A stretch of DNA of 64,000 nucleotides from Tipula vernalis (Eukaryota > Arthropoda > Insecta > Diptera > Tipulidae). This document shows, one piece after another, positions 48,440-59,639 of this stretch (positions are counted from its first letter, which is position 1; each line of letters starts with the position of its first letter). The stretch is taken from the NCBI GenBank assembly GCA_958295665.1, contig OY282559.1, forward strand, positions 258,484,245 through 258,548,244, given 5' to 3'. Below the pieces are notes generated by a model. It did no database searches. It was not told the DNA's origin and was given only the letters and a program-made list of their open reading frames with translations. The translations under genes and the position numbers were made by a program.

Positions 48440-48640
48440 TGTTTTTTTTTTTATTTGATTTCGAGAGTACGACCAAGCATTAAGCACGATCTCCGGTTTG
48501 ACGCCGGGCCCACCGTACACCCTTTTTTACATTTACTTGGAAGGATTGCATAGGATTGTTAGTACAGGATTGAGATCGACCCGGTTACAAACACTTTTAC
48601 GGTCAATTGTTAGTAGTTAAATTTTTTATAAAATTGCTTT
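48440..48640 (-). mobile_element. Second copy of the LINE-derived 3' end
   Basis: An A-rich tail (T-run on the plus strand at 48440-48452) is followed by GTACGACCAAGCATTAAGCA, then CCCACCGTACACCCTTTTTT, ACATTTACTTGG and ACCCGGTTACAAACAC. The same word order occurs in the 684-bp insert at 39.8-40.1 kb. It is shorter there by an internal gap and has an A tail instead of (CAAT)n. The 5' end and target duplication were not found. Confidence 0.6.
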
Positions 48641-48896
48641 CAATCCTTGGCATCCTAAAGTAAATATTAATTAGAAGCCGCCTCCGGAAATTTGTTATTG
48701 CAGTACGGTTAAGAGCTGTCTAAATCTAATTGTGCAGTTTATTAGACTAACAACTTGTAATGATGCGTTGTGTAGTTAGTCTTGATTATCGTTTTATTAC
48801 CTTTACTTGAAAACTACGTACTTGATGTCAGCTATCAAACGCTGTATACGACGTTTGGTTGAAGTGTAAACAAATAGTATTTTTAACTCTTTCAAA
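48641..48896. other. Spacer, possibly mariner 5' end
   Basis: Non-coding. The mariner terminal repeat was expected here but none was recognised. Confidence 0.3.
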
Positions 48897-49500
48897 ATGT
48901 CGAATTTTATTCCAAATAAACATCATTTGCAGGAGGTTTTATTACATTATTTTATTGCAAAGAAAAGTGCAGCGGAAACTTATCGTTTGCTTGTGGAAAT
49001 TTACGGTGAGCATGCTCCATCGAATGCAACGTGCAAATAATGGTTTCGACGATTTAAAAATGATGATTTTGGCATTGAAGATAGAGAGCATAGAAAACCA
49101 CCCAAAAAATTTGAAGATGCTGAATTGGAAACGTTATTGGCTGAAGATTCTTCTCAAACACAATCAGAATTGGCATTAAATGTAGCATTAAATGTTGATC
49201 GATCAAGTGTTGCAAAACGTTTACAAACAATCGGAATGGTTCAAAAAGCTAACAACTGGATTCCACATGAATTAAAAGAAAAAGACCTCGAACGTCGAAG
49301 AACCATTTGTGAAAAATTGATTCAAAGACAACAAAGAAAAGGTTTTCTGCATCGGATAGTTTGGCAAACGCCAAAAATCTTGGGCGAAGCGTGGTGAAAC
49401 TGGTCCATCGCAACCAAAGCGAGATATCCATTGCAATAAGGTTATGCTCTGTATCTGGTGGGATCAGAAAGGTGTGGTATATTATGAACTGCACCCAATG
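48897..49500 (+). pseudogene. mariner transposase, mauritiana-like, catalytic core deleted
   Basis: Starts MSNFIPNKHHLQEVLLHYF at 48897. The helix-turn-helix half is clear: KKSAAETYRLLVEIYGEHAP, WFRRFKNDDFGIEDREH, KPPKKFEDAELETLLAEDS, then SSVAKRLQTIGMVQKANNWIPHELKEKDLERR. After KGFLHRIV (about 49352) the region with the first catalytic Asp is missing. The sequence rejoins at GKRQKSWAKRG, and CIWWDQKGVVYYELHP (about 49450-49500) carries the second Asp. The third Asp region is gone. In-frame stop TAA at 49038 and frameshifts at about 49010, 49130 and 49370. No TIRs identified. It sits just upstream of gene 1 of the large transposon and may have displaced its 5' region. Confidence 0.85.
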
Positions 49501-49543
49501 CTTAAATTTAATTTAAGACTCTAGGTGAATTGACTTATAGAAC

Positions 49544-50367
49544 TTGCCAGTAGACAATTTTTCTATAGAAGAACTTTCAATTGATGATAAAGAGTTCTAC
49601 AACCTGCTCTTACATTCAAGAATGGAAGGTTATTTTTTTCTTTTGAAAGGTAATAGCTATTTATGCAACCAGTTAGGAAATCCCTCCTTTTGTGAACAGA
49701 TTGCGACATTTGCGAAACAAGCGAAGCGAGTTGATGCTGAATATATGCTGCTCTACTACGACATTAAAAAGTCATAATTTTTATAACAAAATTAGAAAAA
49801 GTATTGTACAAATAATGTTTTTTTATATTTTTAAAAGTTTCTCTTTCCTTTTTTTAAATAGAAGGTGGGGTTACTTTAAACAGCTTAAAATATTTGGCTG
49901 AAAAAGATATAACCGATTTATTTGGAAAATTGATTGGTGTTAGAGCACAATTCCGTGCTTTATTAAACGAATATAGGAAAATGAATGTAAATACTTTTGT
50001 TTATTTAAAACAACCGTTTATATTTAGTAAATTATATTTTCGTAAATTATAGTTTATTATTTATTTGCGTTTTTAGGATCTTCCGCCTTTAAATTCTTCC
50101 ACATGCTGTTTCCAGAGCATTATTGTTGATACTAACACTAGACAGGATATTGGGTCCAGCGTTAGTTCCAGTTCTATTAATACTCACGGAAGTTATGTTT
50201 TTGTAAATATTAATTTAAATAATAGATTTTTAATTTTTATAAATTCGAATTTATAGAATATGAATATGTTTTTGGCCTCTAACATTGGAAAAAAAATTGT
50301 AGAAAACTTTCAGAATAAAAACGATTTTACTGCGAATGAAAGAGAATTTTTAGCTTCAGCTATATAA
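49544..50367 (+). pseudogene. Transposon gene 1, 5' exons (function unknown)
   Basis: Four exons in plausible frame. Exon 1, about 49544-49777, encodes NFSIEELSIDDKEFYNLLL and FAKQAKRVDAEYMLLYYDI. Exon 2, 49862-49986, encodes GGVTLNSLKYLAEKDITDLF and GVRAQFRALLNEYRKMN; it is bordered by AAATAG and GTAAAT. Exon 3, 50077-50202 (TTTTTAG before; GTAAAT after), encodes LPPLNSSTCCFQSIIVDTN and a Ser-rich stretch. Exon 4, from 50257 (TTTATAG before), encodes MFLASNIGKKIVENFQNK and ANEREFLASAI, then is cut by the Penelope insertion. Introns of 54-90 bp with GT-AG borders are typical of fly genes. Only exon 1 lacks a convincing donor. No known domain; a DNA-binding accessory protein (TnpA role) is inferred from position. 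Confidence 0.6.
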
Positions 50368-50389
50368 ACTTAACATATTTGTTGTTTAC

Positions 50390-53300
50390 TCGTGGACTAA
50401 TATCACCAATAAAAAGATTTTATATAATAAAACACAATATTTCGGTTTTGTCACTTTCTTTAACGTGATATTTATTTATTTGTAAATCGTTTCGGATGTT
50501 ACTCCTTTATCAAATTTCTAACAAACATTAACTAAAATTATGCTAAAAAACTGCTTTTATACCCTATTTTATTTTTTGTGTGCCTACGTGCCTTTTTGAA
50601 TGTTCTTTCCCCGTTATTTTGTTTTTCTTCTTAAATGGGTCTTAAAATGGGTGTTACCGCCCTTCTTTTTATTATATACCTGGTATGTGCTTTATGATAA
50701 GAATTTGTTGACCATCTGGTTTTTGTGGGTGTTTATGTGCAAAGTCATATTAATTACGGATTTACAATGAGGTCGTAAATTTTGTTGCGGCCAATTTTCT
50801 CGTTTAGTAAAAATGGATTATATCGTTCCTTGTATATTTCCAGTTCTTCTAATCTGTTCATTATTAACCCTTTTCGTATTCTGTGTAATACCTGTGAGTT
50901 TGTGTTGATGTCAGTGTAATTATGTTTTTCTGTAGTCAAGTGTTGTGCATATTTCGAGTCGATTTTTGGTTTTCCGATTTCTTTTATATGTTCTGTAAAC
51001 CTAACTTGAAAACTTCTACCAGTTTGTCCGATATAGAATTTGGGACAGTCATTACATGTATTCTTATAGATTCCGGTGTCTATTGGTATACTTATGTTTA
51101 TTTATTTATTTATTTATTTATTCATCAACAATATGGAATAAAGCATATAGCTTTTCTATTCCAACTATTATCTAGTTACATATAAACTTATAAAATATAA
51201 CATATAAACAAACACTAATTAGAAATTATTTTTAATAAAATCAAAAACCAAAGATTTAAATTTTGATAAAGGTCTTGCACTTCTAATCTCAACCGGAACC
51301 CTATTCCAAATTATAAAAGTTGTAAACAAGGGTGAGTTATTGTAGACATTGGATCGGTTGGCTGGCAGAATTATGCTGCCATTGCGAATAGATCCAATTT
51401 TTATTTTATTGTATAAGTACAAAGGAACCCGATTATTAATAATTTTATATAGTAGTAGCATCGCTCTATAATAAAAGAACTGAATCATTGTGCAGCCGAG
51501 CAATTCCTTAAACATTGCAGAAATATGATCATATTTCCTTAATCCGTTGACATACCTCACAATATTATTCAGAGTAACTTGTAGAATATTGCAAGAAATC
51601 GAGTCACAACTTAAATACAGGAATTCACAATATAATACATGGGGTATTACTAATGATTTCGAAAGCAAAACCCGAATATTTTTGGGACATATGTGTTTAT
51701 GAAGCTTCAGTCCATATAAAATAGAATTAATTTTATTACAAACATTAATGACTTGAGAATCCCAGGTAAATCTACTGTTAATACAGATTCCAAGGTTATT
51801 TACATGATTTAGAAATGGAATTTTTATATTATTAATAAAGATATCAGGAATAATTGAGAAATTATTCCTAGAAATGAAAATTGCCTGTGTTTTCGCGATG
51901 TTCAATGAGATTCCATTCGATTTTGACCATACCAATATATTAGATAGATCTAGGTTAACATTATTGAAAATTTCCAGAATATTATCACTAGTACCACCAA
52001 GATATAATTGACAATCATCAGCATACATGTGATATTTGGAATATTTTATTGCAAGCGGCAGATCGTCTATGAACAGGGAAAACTACTTTTTGATATCTTT
52101 CGGATAAATAGCTGTGCAAAAGTTTAAGGGATGTTTTATCAAAGTTAAAGAAAAGCAACAGCTTTTGTAATAACAGTATGTGATTTAGAGAGTCAAATGC
52201 TTTAGAGAAATCCAATAGTATTAACACAATAAACGAGTTCTTTTTGTCAAGATGGTGTGCAAGATCATCAACAACATGAAGTAGAGTGGTGCTAGTACTG
52301 TGATTATTACGAAATCCAGATTGAAATTGGTTTAAATAATTATGCCTTACTAAATGCTGGCTGATCTGATCCCGGAGTATAATCTCGAAAACTTTAGATA
52401 AAATCGATACCAGACTAATCGGTCTAAGGTTATCCAAGGAGTTTGAGTCGTTGTTACGTTGTTTGAGTCGATTCCCCAATTGGTTGTTGGTTTTAAATGT
52501 CATCGTGTATCCGTGTTTTTTAAAAACCTTCGTTATATTCTTGTTGATGTTATTATTGTTCTCTATGGTGATGTATTTCTCTGTTTCTTCATTTTGCTTG
52601 CTTAACGTGGTCATCATATTCTGTTGTTTCTTCCAAATGTACCTATTGTTCATTTTGTCAATTAAGTCCGTGTTATAACCGTTTTTTATTGCTATGTGTT
52701 TAATGATTTTTAGTTCTTCCATATAGTCCTGATTGTTCATCGGGATCGTGTTTAGCCTATTTATTAAAAAGTTGAACGTTGCCATCTTATGTTGGTGTGG
52801 GTGGTTAGATGATTTGTCAATCGCGTGATCCGTTTGTGTGGCTTTTCTGTATACTTTGAATGTATGCTTGTTGTTAACATTTGTTATTGTCAAGTCTAAA
52901 AAATTGTATGGCTTTGTTCGTCTCTGATTCTAGAGTAAATTTTATGTTCGGATGTTTGTTGTTTATGTTCTTGTGAAGATTGCTGAGTTGTCTCGTTGTG
53001 CCGTTAAATAGTATTAGAATATCGTCCACGTATCTGTGCCAGTACCTGATTATTTGGTTTTTGTTGTTCGATTCTGTTAATATATGCTGATTTTCAAAGT
53101 GATTCATATATATGTTAGCTAAGGTTCCTGATAGAGGATTCCCCATTGGAAGTCCATCAGTCTGTGAATAGAATTTGTTGTTGTATTGAAAATAGTTTTG
53201 TTCTGTAACTGCTTTGATTAGAGTGATAATTTCGTCAATTTTTTCTTTCCTGATTCCGTTTTTCTGTAACAGTTCCTTGGTTATTTGAATTGTCTCTTGA

Positions 53301-54235
53301 GTTGGTATGTTTGTGTACATGTTGGTTACGTCGAATGATGCCAGTTTCGCTGTATGTGGTATGTCTATTGATTCTATTTTGTTGATTAGTTCAATGTTAT
53401 TTCTGATTGAATGATCGTTCTGTAATTGTATGTTTTTGCCGAGAAAATAATTAATTTCTTTGTATGCTGGTGCGGTTGTGAAATCTACGATTGGTCTCAT
53501 AGTCATTTCTGGTTTGTGAATTTTTGGTAGTGCTCTGATTTTAGGTGCCGTTGGTTTTATGGTTTTAAGTCGTCTTTTTTGTCCTGGATTAAATAGCATA
53601 GAACAGTTGTTAATCAATTTATTGATCGTCTTGTGATATTTGTTTGTTGGGTCTTCTTGGAGTTCAACTATGTTATTGTTTTCGATATAGTCCTCAATTT
53701 TCGAGTTATATTCATTTGTTTTCATTATAACGAGTATATTCCCTTTATCGGCTTTTGTTTTTAGAGCGTCATTCTCTAATAACTTAACATTGATGTCTTT
53801 CACTGTTTGTCGTTCGGTTTTGTGTATGTTTTGGTTTGTAGTTGGCTTGTTTTTGCGTATATCAATTGCAATAAGTGTCCGTATGTCATCCTGATGTTGT
53901 TCGTTTGTTCGTCTTATTGCGTTTTCAATATCGAGTAATTGTCGTGTTGTTTGTGTTGTATTGTTGGGCGGAGCAACATTAAATTTAAGTCCTTTCTCCA
54001 GTAATATTTGTTCCTGGTTATTAAAAGTGATGTCCGTCATGTTATGTACTCTATGGTAGAATTCATGATTTATCTGTATTTGTTCGTTATTTTGAACTGT
54101 TAATTGTTGTGCTGATCTCCGTTGAACAATTAGTTTACGTAGTTTTTTCTTAATATTCCGTCGTCTATCCCTAAGTACTTTCTCTGTTATGTTTGCAATA
54201 TTTTGTAAAATATTTTCGTACTCTAGTCTATGTAC
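50390..54235 (-). pseudogene. Penelope-like retroelement (RT plus GIY-YIG), interrupted
   Basis: Minus strand. The N-terminal frame is open from about 54232 (LEYENILQNIANITEKVLRD, basic RNIKKKLRKLIVQRRS). RT: KTKADKGNILVIMKTNEYN, KIRALPKIHKPEMTMRPIVDF, SFDVTNMYTNIPT, QTDGLPMGNPLSGTLANIYM and RYWHRYVDDILILFNG with the YVDD box near 53020. A frameshift near 52895 leads to TITNVNNKHTFKVYRKATQTD. After the nested LINE the GIY-YIG endonuclease follows: TGIYKNTCNDCPKFYIGQTG and VRFTEHIKEIGKPK (about 51080-50960), running to 50757. A tail (FDKGVTSETIYK-type residues) lies near 50480. No pLTRs or target duplication seen. Inserted in gene 1 of the large transposon. Confidence 0.88.
51097..52450 (-). 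pseudogene. 5'-truncated LINE nested in the Penelope element
   Basis: RT begins LDNLRPISLVSILSKVFEIILRDQ at about 52445. Then come FQSGFRNNHSTSTTLLHVVDDLA and LILLDFSKAFDSLNHILLLQ. The GVPQGS region is deleted near 52090, where YLSERYQKVV joins FSLFIDDLP with a frameshift. MYADDCQLYLGG begins at 52028. The C-terminal part (FLNHVNNLGICINSRFTWDS, VIPHVLYCEF, NNIVRYVNGLRKYDHIS, NRVPVEIRSARPLSKFKSLV) is an uninterrupted frame to 51219. A TTTA-repeat (TAAA tail on the minus strand) at 51098-51122 marks the 3' end. CR1/Jockey-like. The long intact 269-codon frame suggests a fairly recent insertion. Confidence 0.85.
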
Positions 54236-54249
54236 GGTTTTTGATAATA

Positions 54250-55258
54250 ATTATTACAAATACAACAATATCGAACTTTTTCAAGATGATATTGACTGGC
54301 TGTATTATCACACTTCACCATGGACTACAGTAGAAGATAAATGGAAAAGAACCTTTGCTGCTGGGAACACAGAAATTGGAAAGAACTTGGATTCCCTGGA
54401 CAAAATATTAGATAAATGGCCACTTTTTCGTCATGCTGATGCAGCCAGATTAGTAAGTTCTAAGTTCAAGTTTTTCAATATATTTGCTGTAAGTTTGAAA
54501 GATATGATCAAAAATGTTAAAACTATAATTCATTTTAGATTGAAATCGACTTCGAAATGAAATTTCCTGGAAAGAGTAATCTATTCTTAACTCATTTCGA
54601 AAAAATTGAGCAACAGCTCGAAAATATATTTATAAAAAATACCAAATACGGGCCTGGAAAGGAAATATTAAAAAAATTATCGTCAAATAAAGGTAATTTT
54701 ATATTTTACAATTTAAGCACTCAGTTTAGCACTCAATAACAAACAACTAAATAATTAAAATTGTATTTAAGTAAGCAAATTATCAAGAAAAAAAACTTTA
54801 ATTTTCATTTTTAGAATACCGCAGGTTGCAGTACCTACAATTATTTAATACAATAATAAAACCTACCGCCAGGAAAAAAATCGACGGAGTTTTATGGAAA
54901 GTCACCATCAGTGACGGATGGAATTCTTTTATAATTTTTGTTGAAAACATTTCGGATTTACAAGCAGAAATAAATAAACGAAAAGATTTCTGTATAAAAA
55001 AGAAAATTACGTTTCAACCTGCCATAATTGTAGTAGGTGAAGAAAATTCTGCACAATTTATGGTATCGGTAGATTCAGTTTTACTTCACATTGATAATTC
55101 TTTAATGGCTTTTGATATTTTTTTAAATTATTTTTTGCACTAAATATTTCATCCTCTTTTGAAAATGTTCCTTTTTTGATTTTATTCAAGATTTTTTTTA
55201 TAAAATTGAATCTCCGATAGATTTTACTCATTTTAAAACTTTATTTAATAGTAATTAA
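54250..55258 (+). pseudogene. Transposon gene 1, 3' exons
   Basis: Exon 5, about 54250-54452: YYKYNNIELFQDDIDWLYYH, EDKWKRTFAAGNTEIG, ILDKWPLFRHADAARL. Its donor is an excellent GTAAGT at 54453. Exon 6, 54539-54692: IEIDFEMKFPGKSNLFLTHF and KYGPGKEILKKLSSNK, with acceptor TTTTAG and donor GTAATT. Exon 7, from 54815 (TTTTTAG): YLQLFNTIIKPTARKKIDGV, WKVTISDGWNSFIIFVENI, PAIIVVGEENSAQFMVSV, LLHIDNSLMAFDIFLNYFL. A first stop lies at 55141, but the frame after T-run indels (FDFIQDFFYKIESPIDFTHFK) fits the family better and ends at the TAA at 55256-55258. Except for those indels the exons are open. Function unknown; accessory transposon protein inferred. Confidence 0.62.
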
Positions 55259-55265
55259 TTAAGCA

Positions 55266-56964
55266 ATGGTTACATGTTTTGTGTGTGAAAGCACTTTTGT
55301 CAATATTTACCTTTTAATTAGTCACTTTAAATTGTATCATTTCATTAAAAATAATCAAAAGTTAATTTGTATGGAAAATGATTGTTTATGCTCATTTTGT
55401 ACCTTCTCATCATTTAAAAAACATCATAGAATACATAAAAATACCACAGTTTTGACAAATATTGAACAAAATGATACACATAACTCTGTGTTAACAGAAA
55501 ATAATATTATTTCTAAACATAATACTTCCAATGATAATATTACCAATTCAGAATTTTTAAATGCAAAAACTAATGAAAATAATATAAATTTCGATTTGGT
55601 TAGTAAACTTTTAAGAAATTTACAAGAACAGTCTTTATTAATTGTAGCTGATCTTTATAGTAATCCTCATTTGACTACAAAAATTATAGAAGAAATTTTA
55701 AAAAACATAACCAATAAGTTATTAGATCAACTGTTTACTAATTTATTTGAAATAATCAAACCAATTTTTAATAATGAAACGGATAAGGAAAGCTTAAAAA
55801 ATGTATTTGAAATTTGTAGTAAACCTTTTGTTAATATTCAAACCGAATATTTATTTCTTAAAACTTTAAAAGAAAGATCTCTTTATATAGAGCCAATTAA
55901 ATGTAAAATAGATAAGCTAACAAGTAGCCTTATAAAAAAGGCAAACCTACTTTAGTTAAAAAGAATATAGAAGGAATATTAATGCCTATTAAGCAACAAA
56001 TAATTAACTTTTTTGGTAAAGGTGATATTTTAAGAAGCACTATTGAAAACACAAATAAATTAACAAGTGTGATTGATAAGTACGAAAATTGTGTACAATC
56101 TTTAAAATTAGAAAAGTTTACAAATAATCAAACTGTTTTACCAATAGTTTGCTATTATGATGATATTGAAATGGGAAATAGTTTAGGTAGTCATGCCGGT
56201 AATCAATCATTAGTTGTTTTTTATTACCATTTTCCTACCCTTCCGGAAGATAATAATAACTTAAAAAATATTTTCATTGCAATGCTTTTGAAAAGTTGTT
56301 ATTTAAAAAATTACCGTAGTAAGTTTTAGCCGAATTTGTAAACATTCTAAAATCTTTAGAAAATGGAATAGAAATTCAAACTTTACAAGCTAAAATTAAG
56401 GTTTACTTTGTAGTTTCTCTATTTATTGGAGACAATTTAGCTTTGAATACTCTTCTAGGTTATGCAGGTTCTTTTTCTCATAATTTCCCGTGTAGATTAT
56501 GTAAAATAAATAAAGCTAATTTAAACCAAAATCTCGTAGAAGATGAAAATCTTATCAGAACTCGAGATAGATATAAATATGACATTAAAAATCTCAACTA
56601 TAAAAGTTCTAGAATAAAAGAAAATTCTATTCTGAACAAACTTCAATATTTTCAAATAACGGATAATTTTTATGCAGATCTTATGCATGATATTTTTGAA
56701 GGTTGTATAAAATTTGGGTTAGTTAACGCACTTAACTTTTTTATTTATAATAAAAAATATTTTTCTCTAGAGTTGTTAAATAATCGCATAAATACTTGTA
56801 ATTACGGTGAAATTGAAACTCGAAATAAACCTTCCGGAAATATAAAATCAGATCATTTAAAAAAACAAAATTTACACTTTTCCGCTAGAGAAGCTTATTC
56901 TTTATTGCACCATTTTTGTCTTCTTGTCGGTGAATATGTAGAAAATTCAAATATAATTTGGAAA
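55266..56964 (+). pseudogene. Transposon gene 2, 5' part: C2H2 finger plus EnSpm-like transposase
   Basis: The ATG at 55266 is 7 bp after the gene 1 stop. An N-terminal finger, CFVCESTFVNIYLLISHFKLYH, is followed by CSFCTFSSFKKHHRIH. A Leu-rich helical linker runs to 55940, where a one-base shift leads into KPTLVKKNIEGILMPIKQQI. The conserved core follows: VLPIVCYYDDIEMGNSLGSHAG and LVVFYYHFPTLPEDNNNLKNIFIAMLL (56130-56290). After a second shift near 56325: EFVNILKSLENGIEIQTLQ, NTLLGYAGSFSHNFPCRLCK, NKLQYFQITDNFYADLMHDIFEGCIKFGLVNAL, NRINTCNYGEIETRNKPSG. LGSHAG, CRLC and DLMHDIFEG are motifs I associate with animal EnSpm/CACTA-like transposases. The frame is cut at 56964 by the Foldback-like element. 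Confidence 0.7.
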
Positions 56965-58862
56965 GGCTGGCAATAAAGCGGCACACAAATAATTAATATT
57001 TGAGATACAAAAAATTAATAAAGTGGCACAAGTTTATGAGCAACAAAAAAAAAATTTCTTGGCATCATAAAATTAATTTTTTGGAACAAAATATAATAAT
57101 TTGGCAACATTTATTATTTTTTGGCATTATTTGAAGGGAACACAAAAAATTATTTTTGGGCATCGAATTAAAGGTTTTGAGAGTCAACCATTAGAAACAA
57201 AAATTATAAATAGGTATCAAATAAAATATTTGGCTGATTACAAATGTCTATACAAAAAATGTTCTTTAAGGAACCAAATAAAATAAAGCGGGGACAAAAA
57301 TTATCATCAAAATTAATTTATTGCCAACAAATTAATATAGGGCAAATTTATGGGCATACAATTTTTTTTTTTTTTTTTGTAAAGAAAATTTTACGAGGTT
57401 TTCGAAAAAATTAAGTAATACAATCTCGTTTTGCGTTAGAGATAATTAAAAAAAAAAAATACAAAATAATTTTTCTAAAATACATTCATATTTATCGTAA
57501 TTATGAATTCTTTTTTATTTTTATTTGTATTTACAACCATTTATTCAAAAAAAAAAAAAATTAACACATCTAAATTAAGGCTAAAACACACCAAGGGCAG
57601 CGCGACACGTCCCACATATTCCACTTGTGATAGATTTTCTTTTAATCAACATTTGTCTATTAAAATTATCAAAAATTTAAATGTTTTTATAAAAATTGCT
57701 TATACTTTTGCTTAACATACGACTATCTACGTATATTTAAATTTGCTGCTCGCTGCCGCTACTCGGTGTGTTTTACGCTTTAGCTTGAAGATATCTCATT
57801 CGTTCTTAAATAGACAGATAAGTTTAATGATTGAAAATTGGCATGAAATTATTCAGGATGTATTTCCGAAAACGGATAAGATATAACATTGAGGCTGTTT
57901 TCCAAACGTGACTTTTTTGATATTAATTGACTTATTTGCCGCTATTTTAAATAAGTAAATAAAGTCATTCCAATCGATTTAGCTTATACCCCAAACAGAT
58001 TAATGGCGCTCTACGCCTGACTTCGCTTCTCTTCATCTTTATTTTTTTTTCAACCACATAAGTGGCTTTCACACGCATCTCAATCCAATTCCGAACCTAA
58101 TCCGAAAAATGGTCGTGTGAAATGTGCAAATCTAATGCCGAAGTGGATTATCAAATACACTTTATAATTCGGTATTATGTAATCCACTGCGGTACTGAAT
58201 TACCGTGTGAAAAGAATGACAGATATTAATCTAAAAACTGAATAGATGTTTTTAGAATTTTAATTAATATCTTAATTAATATTTTTTTAGTTGAATTTGA
58301 TACGTTTATCGAAAATTATTTATTTTTGTTTAATTAAATTCATATTTTAAAAATGTGTAATTGATTTTTAACAAATACATTTTTGACAACCAATTTGTAA
58401 CAATCGAAATGAAACTAGTTGCGCTTCAGTCGGAAAGAGCCTAAGCCCATTAGAATAAAAAATACAGAAAATTACATTTGTGTTGTTTTATTGTCGGCAA
58501 AATTTTTTGTTTGATGCTGAAATATATTTTTTTGTATAACCTTAATAATTTAACCACATATTATATTTGCTGCTAATTTCTAATTTTTGATGCTACTCTT
58601 TGTCGCTAAACTATTTTTTTTTGACGCTGAAAATTATTTGTTTGTATGTTCATTGTTTTGTTCCAAAATATTATATTTGTTGCCAATTTATTAATTTTGA
58701 TGCCAATGTTTGTCGTCACAGTATTTAATTATGTCCTTCAAAAATATTAGTTTGTTTTTTCATATATTGTTCCAAAATATTATTTGTGATGCCAATTTAT
58801 TATTTTTGATGCTAATGTTTGTCGCCAAAATTTTTTTCTTGTATGCCCGTTTAAATTGTCCC
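56965..58862. mobile_element. Foldback-like element, 1,898 bp, with 9-bp target duplication
   Basis: Perfect 9-bp direct repeats ATTTGGAAA lie at 56956-56964 and 58863-58871, inside the gene 2 codons for an Ile-Trp-Lys motif. Both ends are long inverted regions (about 56965-57370 and 58480-58862) built of degenerate 20-35 bp subrepeats. At the left these look like TTGGCAACA.TTATTATTTTTTGG and GGCACAAGTT; at the right like GATGCCAATTTATTATTTTTGATG. The left end, GGCTGGCAATAAAGCGGCAC, resembles the complement of the right end, GGGACAATTTAAACGGGCAT. A 9-bp duplication and internally repetitive TIRs are features of Foldback (FB) elements. The middle holds smaller inverted-repeat units: 57580-57784 (AAAACACACC ends with GGCAGCG) and 58055-58217 (TTTCACACG ends). 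No transposase. Confidence 0.75.
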
Positions 58863-59560
58863 ATTTGGAAATACATTGTTAAATTAAGGCAAATGACAAA
58901 TTACATATTAAAAGATTTCTTCACTGATTTGGAAATTACTTGCTTAAGAGAAATAATTAAAGACCATCACTCGATGTATTTAAATTGTTTTAAAGATCAA
59001 CACTTAAGACCTAAGCATCATTTTGCTACCCATTATCCTTCAATAATAAAGCAAGTTGGCCCATTAAAAATAATATACAAAAGTGTCTTGTTCAAGAGTT
59101 AATTTGGAATATTCTGTAGCTAAAAAAGTTTAATTAAAATTCGCTAACTAAGTTTTAAATATTGAATCAAATATTTATTCCTATAAAAATGTAACAAAAC
59201 ATTTAATAAATAGTTTAGATTATTTCAATGAAACTATAATAATTCCGTTTAATACAAATGAACCTATAAATATATTTAAAACATTTAATTACAAAAACAC
59301 TAAGTTTAAGTCGAATTATGTTTTATATATTAACGAAAAATTAGACAAAATATTAAATATTTTGAAACACGAAAATGAAATGTATTAAATGCTAATGGAA
59401 TATTTAGTAGGCCATTTTGACAAACATTATCAAGTTTATTTTGTTAAAGAAAAAACTTCAAATATTATTTGTTTTGATTTTAAAATGTTATGTTTTGAAA
59501 AACCATTTGAATTGCATACATTTAAAAATAGAAGTTATTTTATGATAAGATATATATAAA
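58863..59560 (+). pseudogene. Transposon gene 2, 3' part
   Basis: After the right 9-bp duplication the transposase continues: YIVKLRQMTNYILKDFFTDLE, IIKDHHSMYLNCFKDQHLRPKHHFATHYPSII and QVGPLKIIY (58872-59085). The PKHH and HYP residues with GPL are conserved in this family. Past a shift near 59090: VLNIESNIYSYKNVTKHLIN and FNYKNTKFKSNYVLYINEKL, with a stop at about 59388. Then HFDKHYQVYFVKEKTSNIICF and CFEKPFELHTFKNRSY run to a stop at about 59560. Together with 55266-56964 this gives a protein of roughly 780 residues, nearly complete apart from frame errors. Confidence 0.68.
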
Positions 59561-59639
59561 TAAAATAAAATATTATAAAATTTAAAACAATAAAAAACAT
59601 TTAAATTAGTACCTTTTTAAAAAAAAAAAATTTGTTTAA

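Noticed and set aside
54189..54250. ATG at 54189 as start of the gene 1 3' half
   Set aside because: The Penelope frame on the opposite strand is open to about 54232, so this ATG lies in the inserted element.
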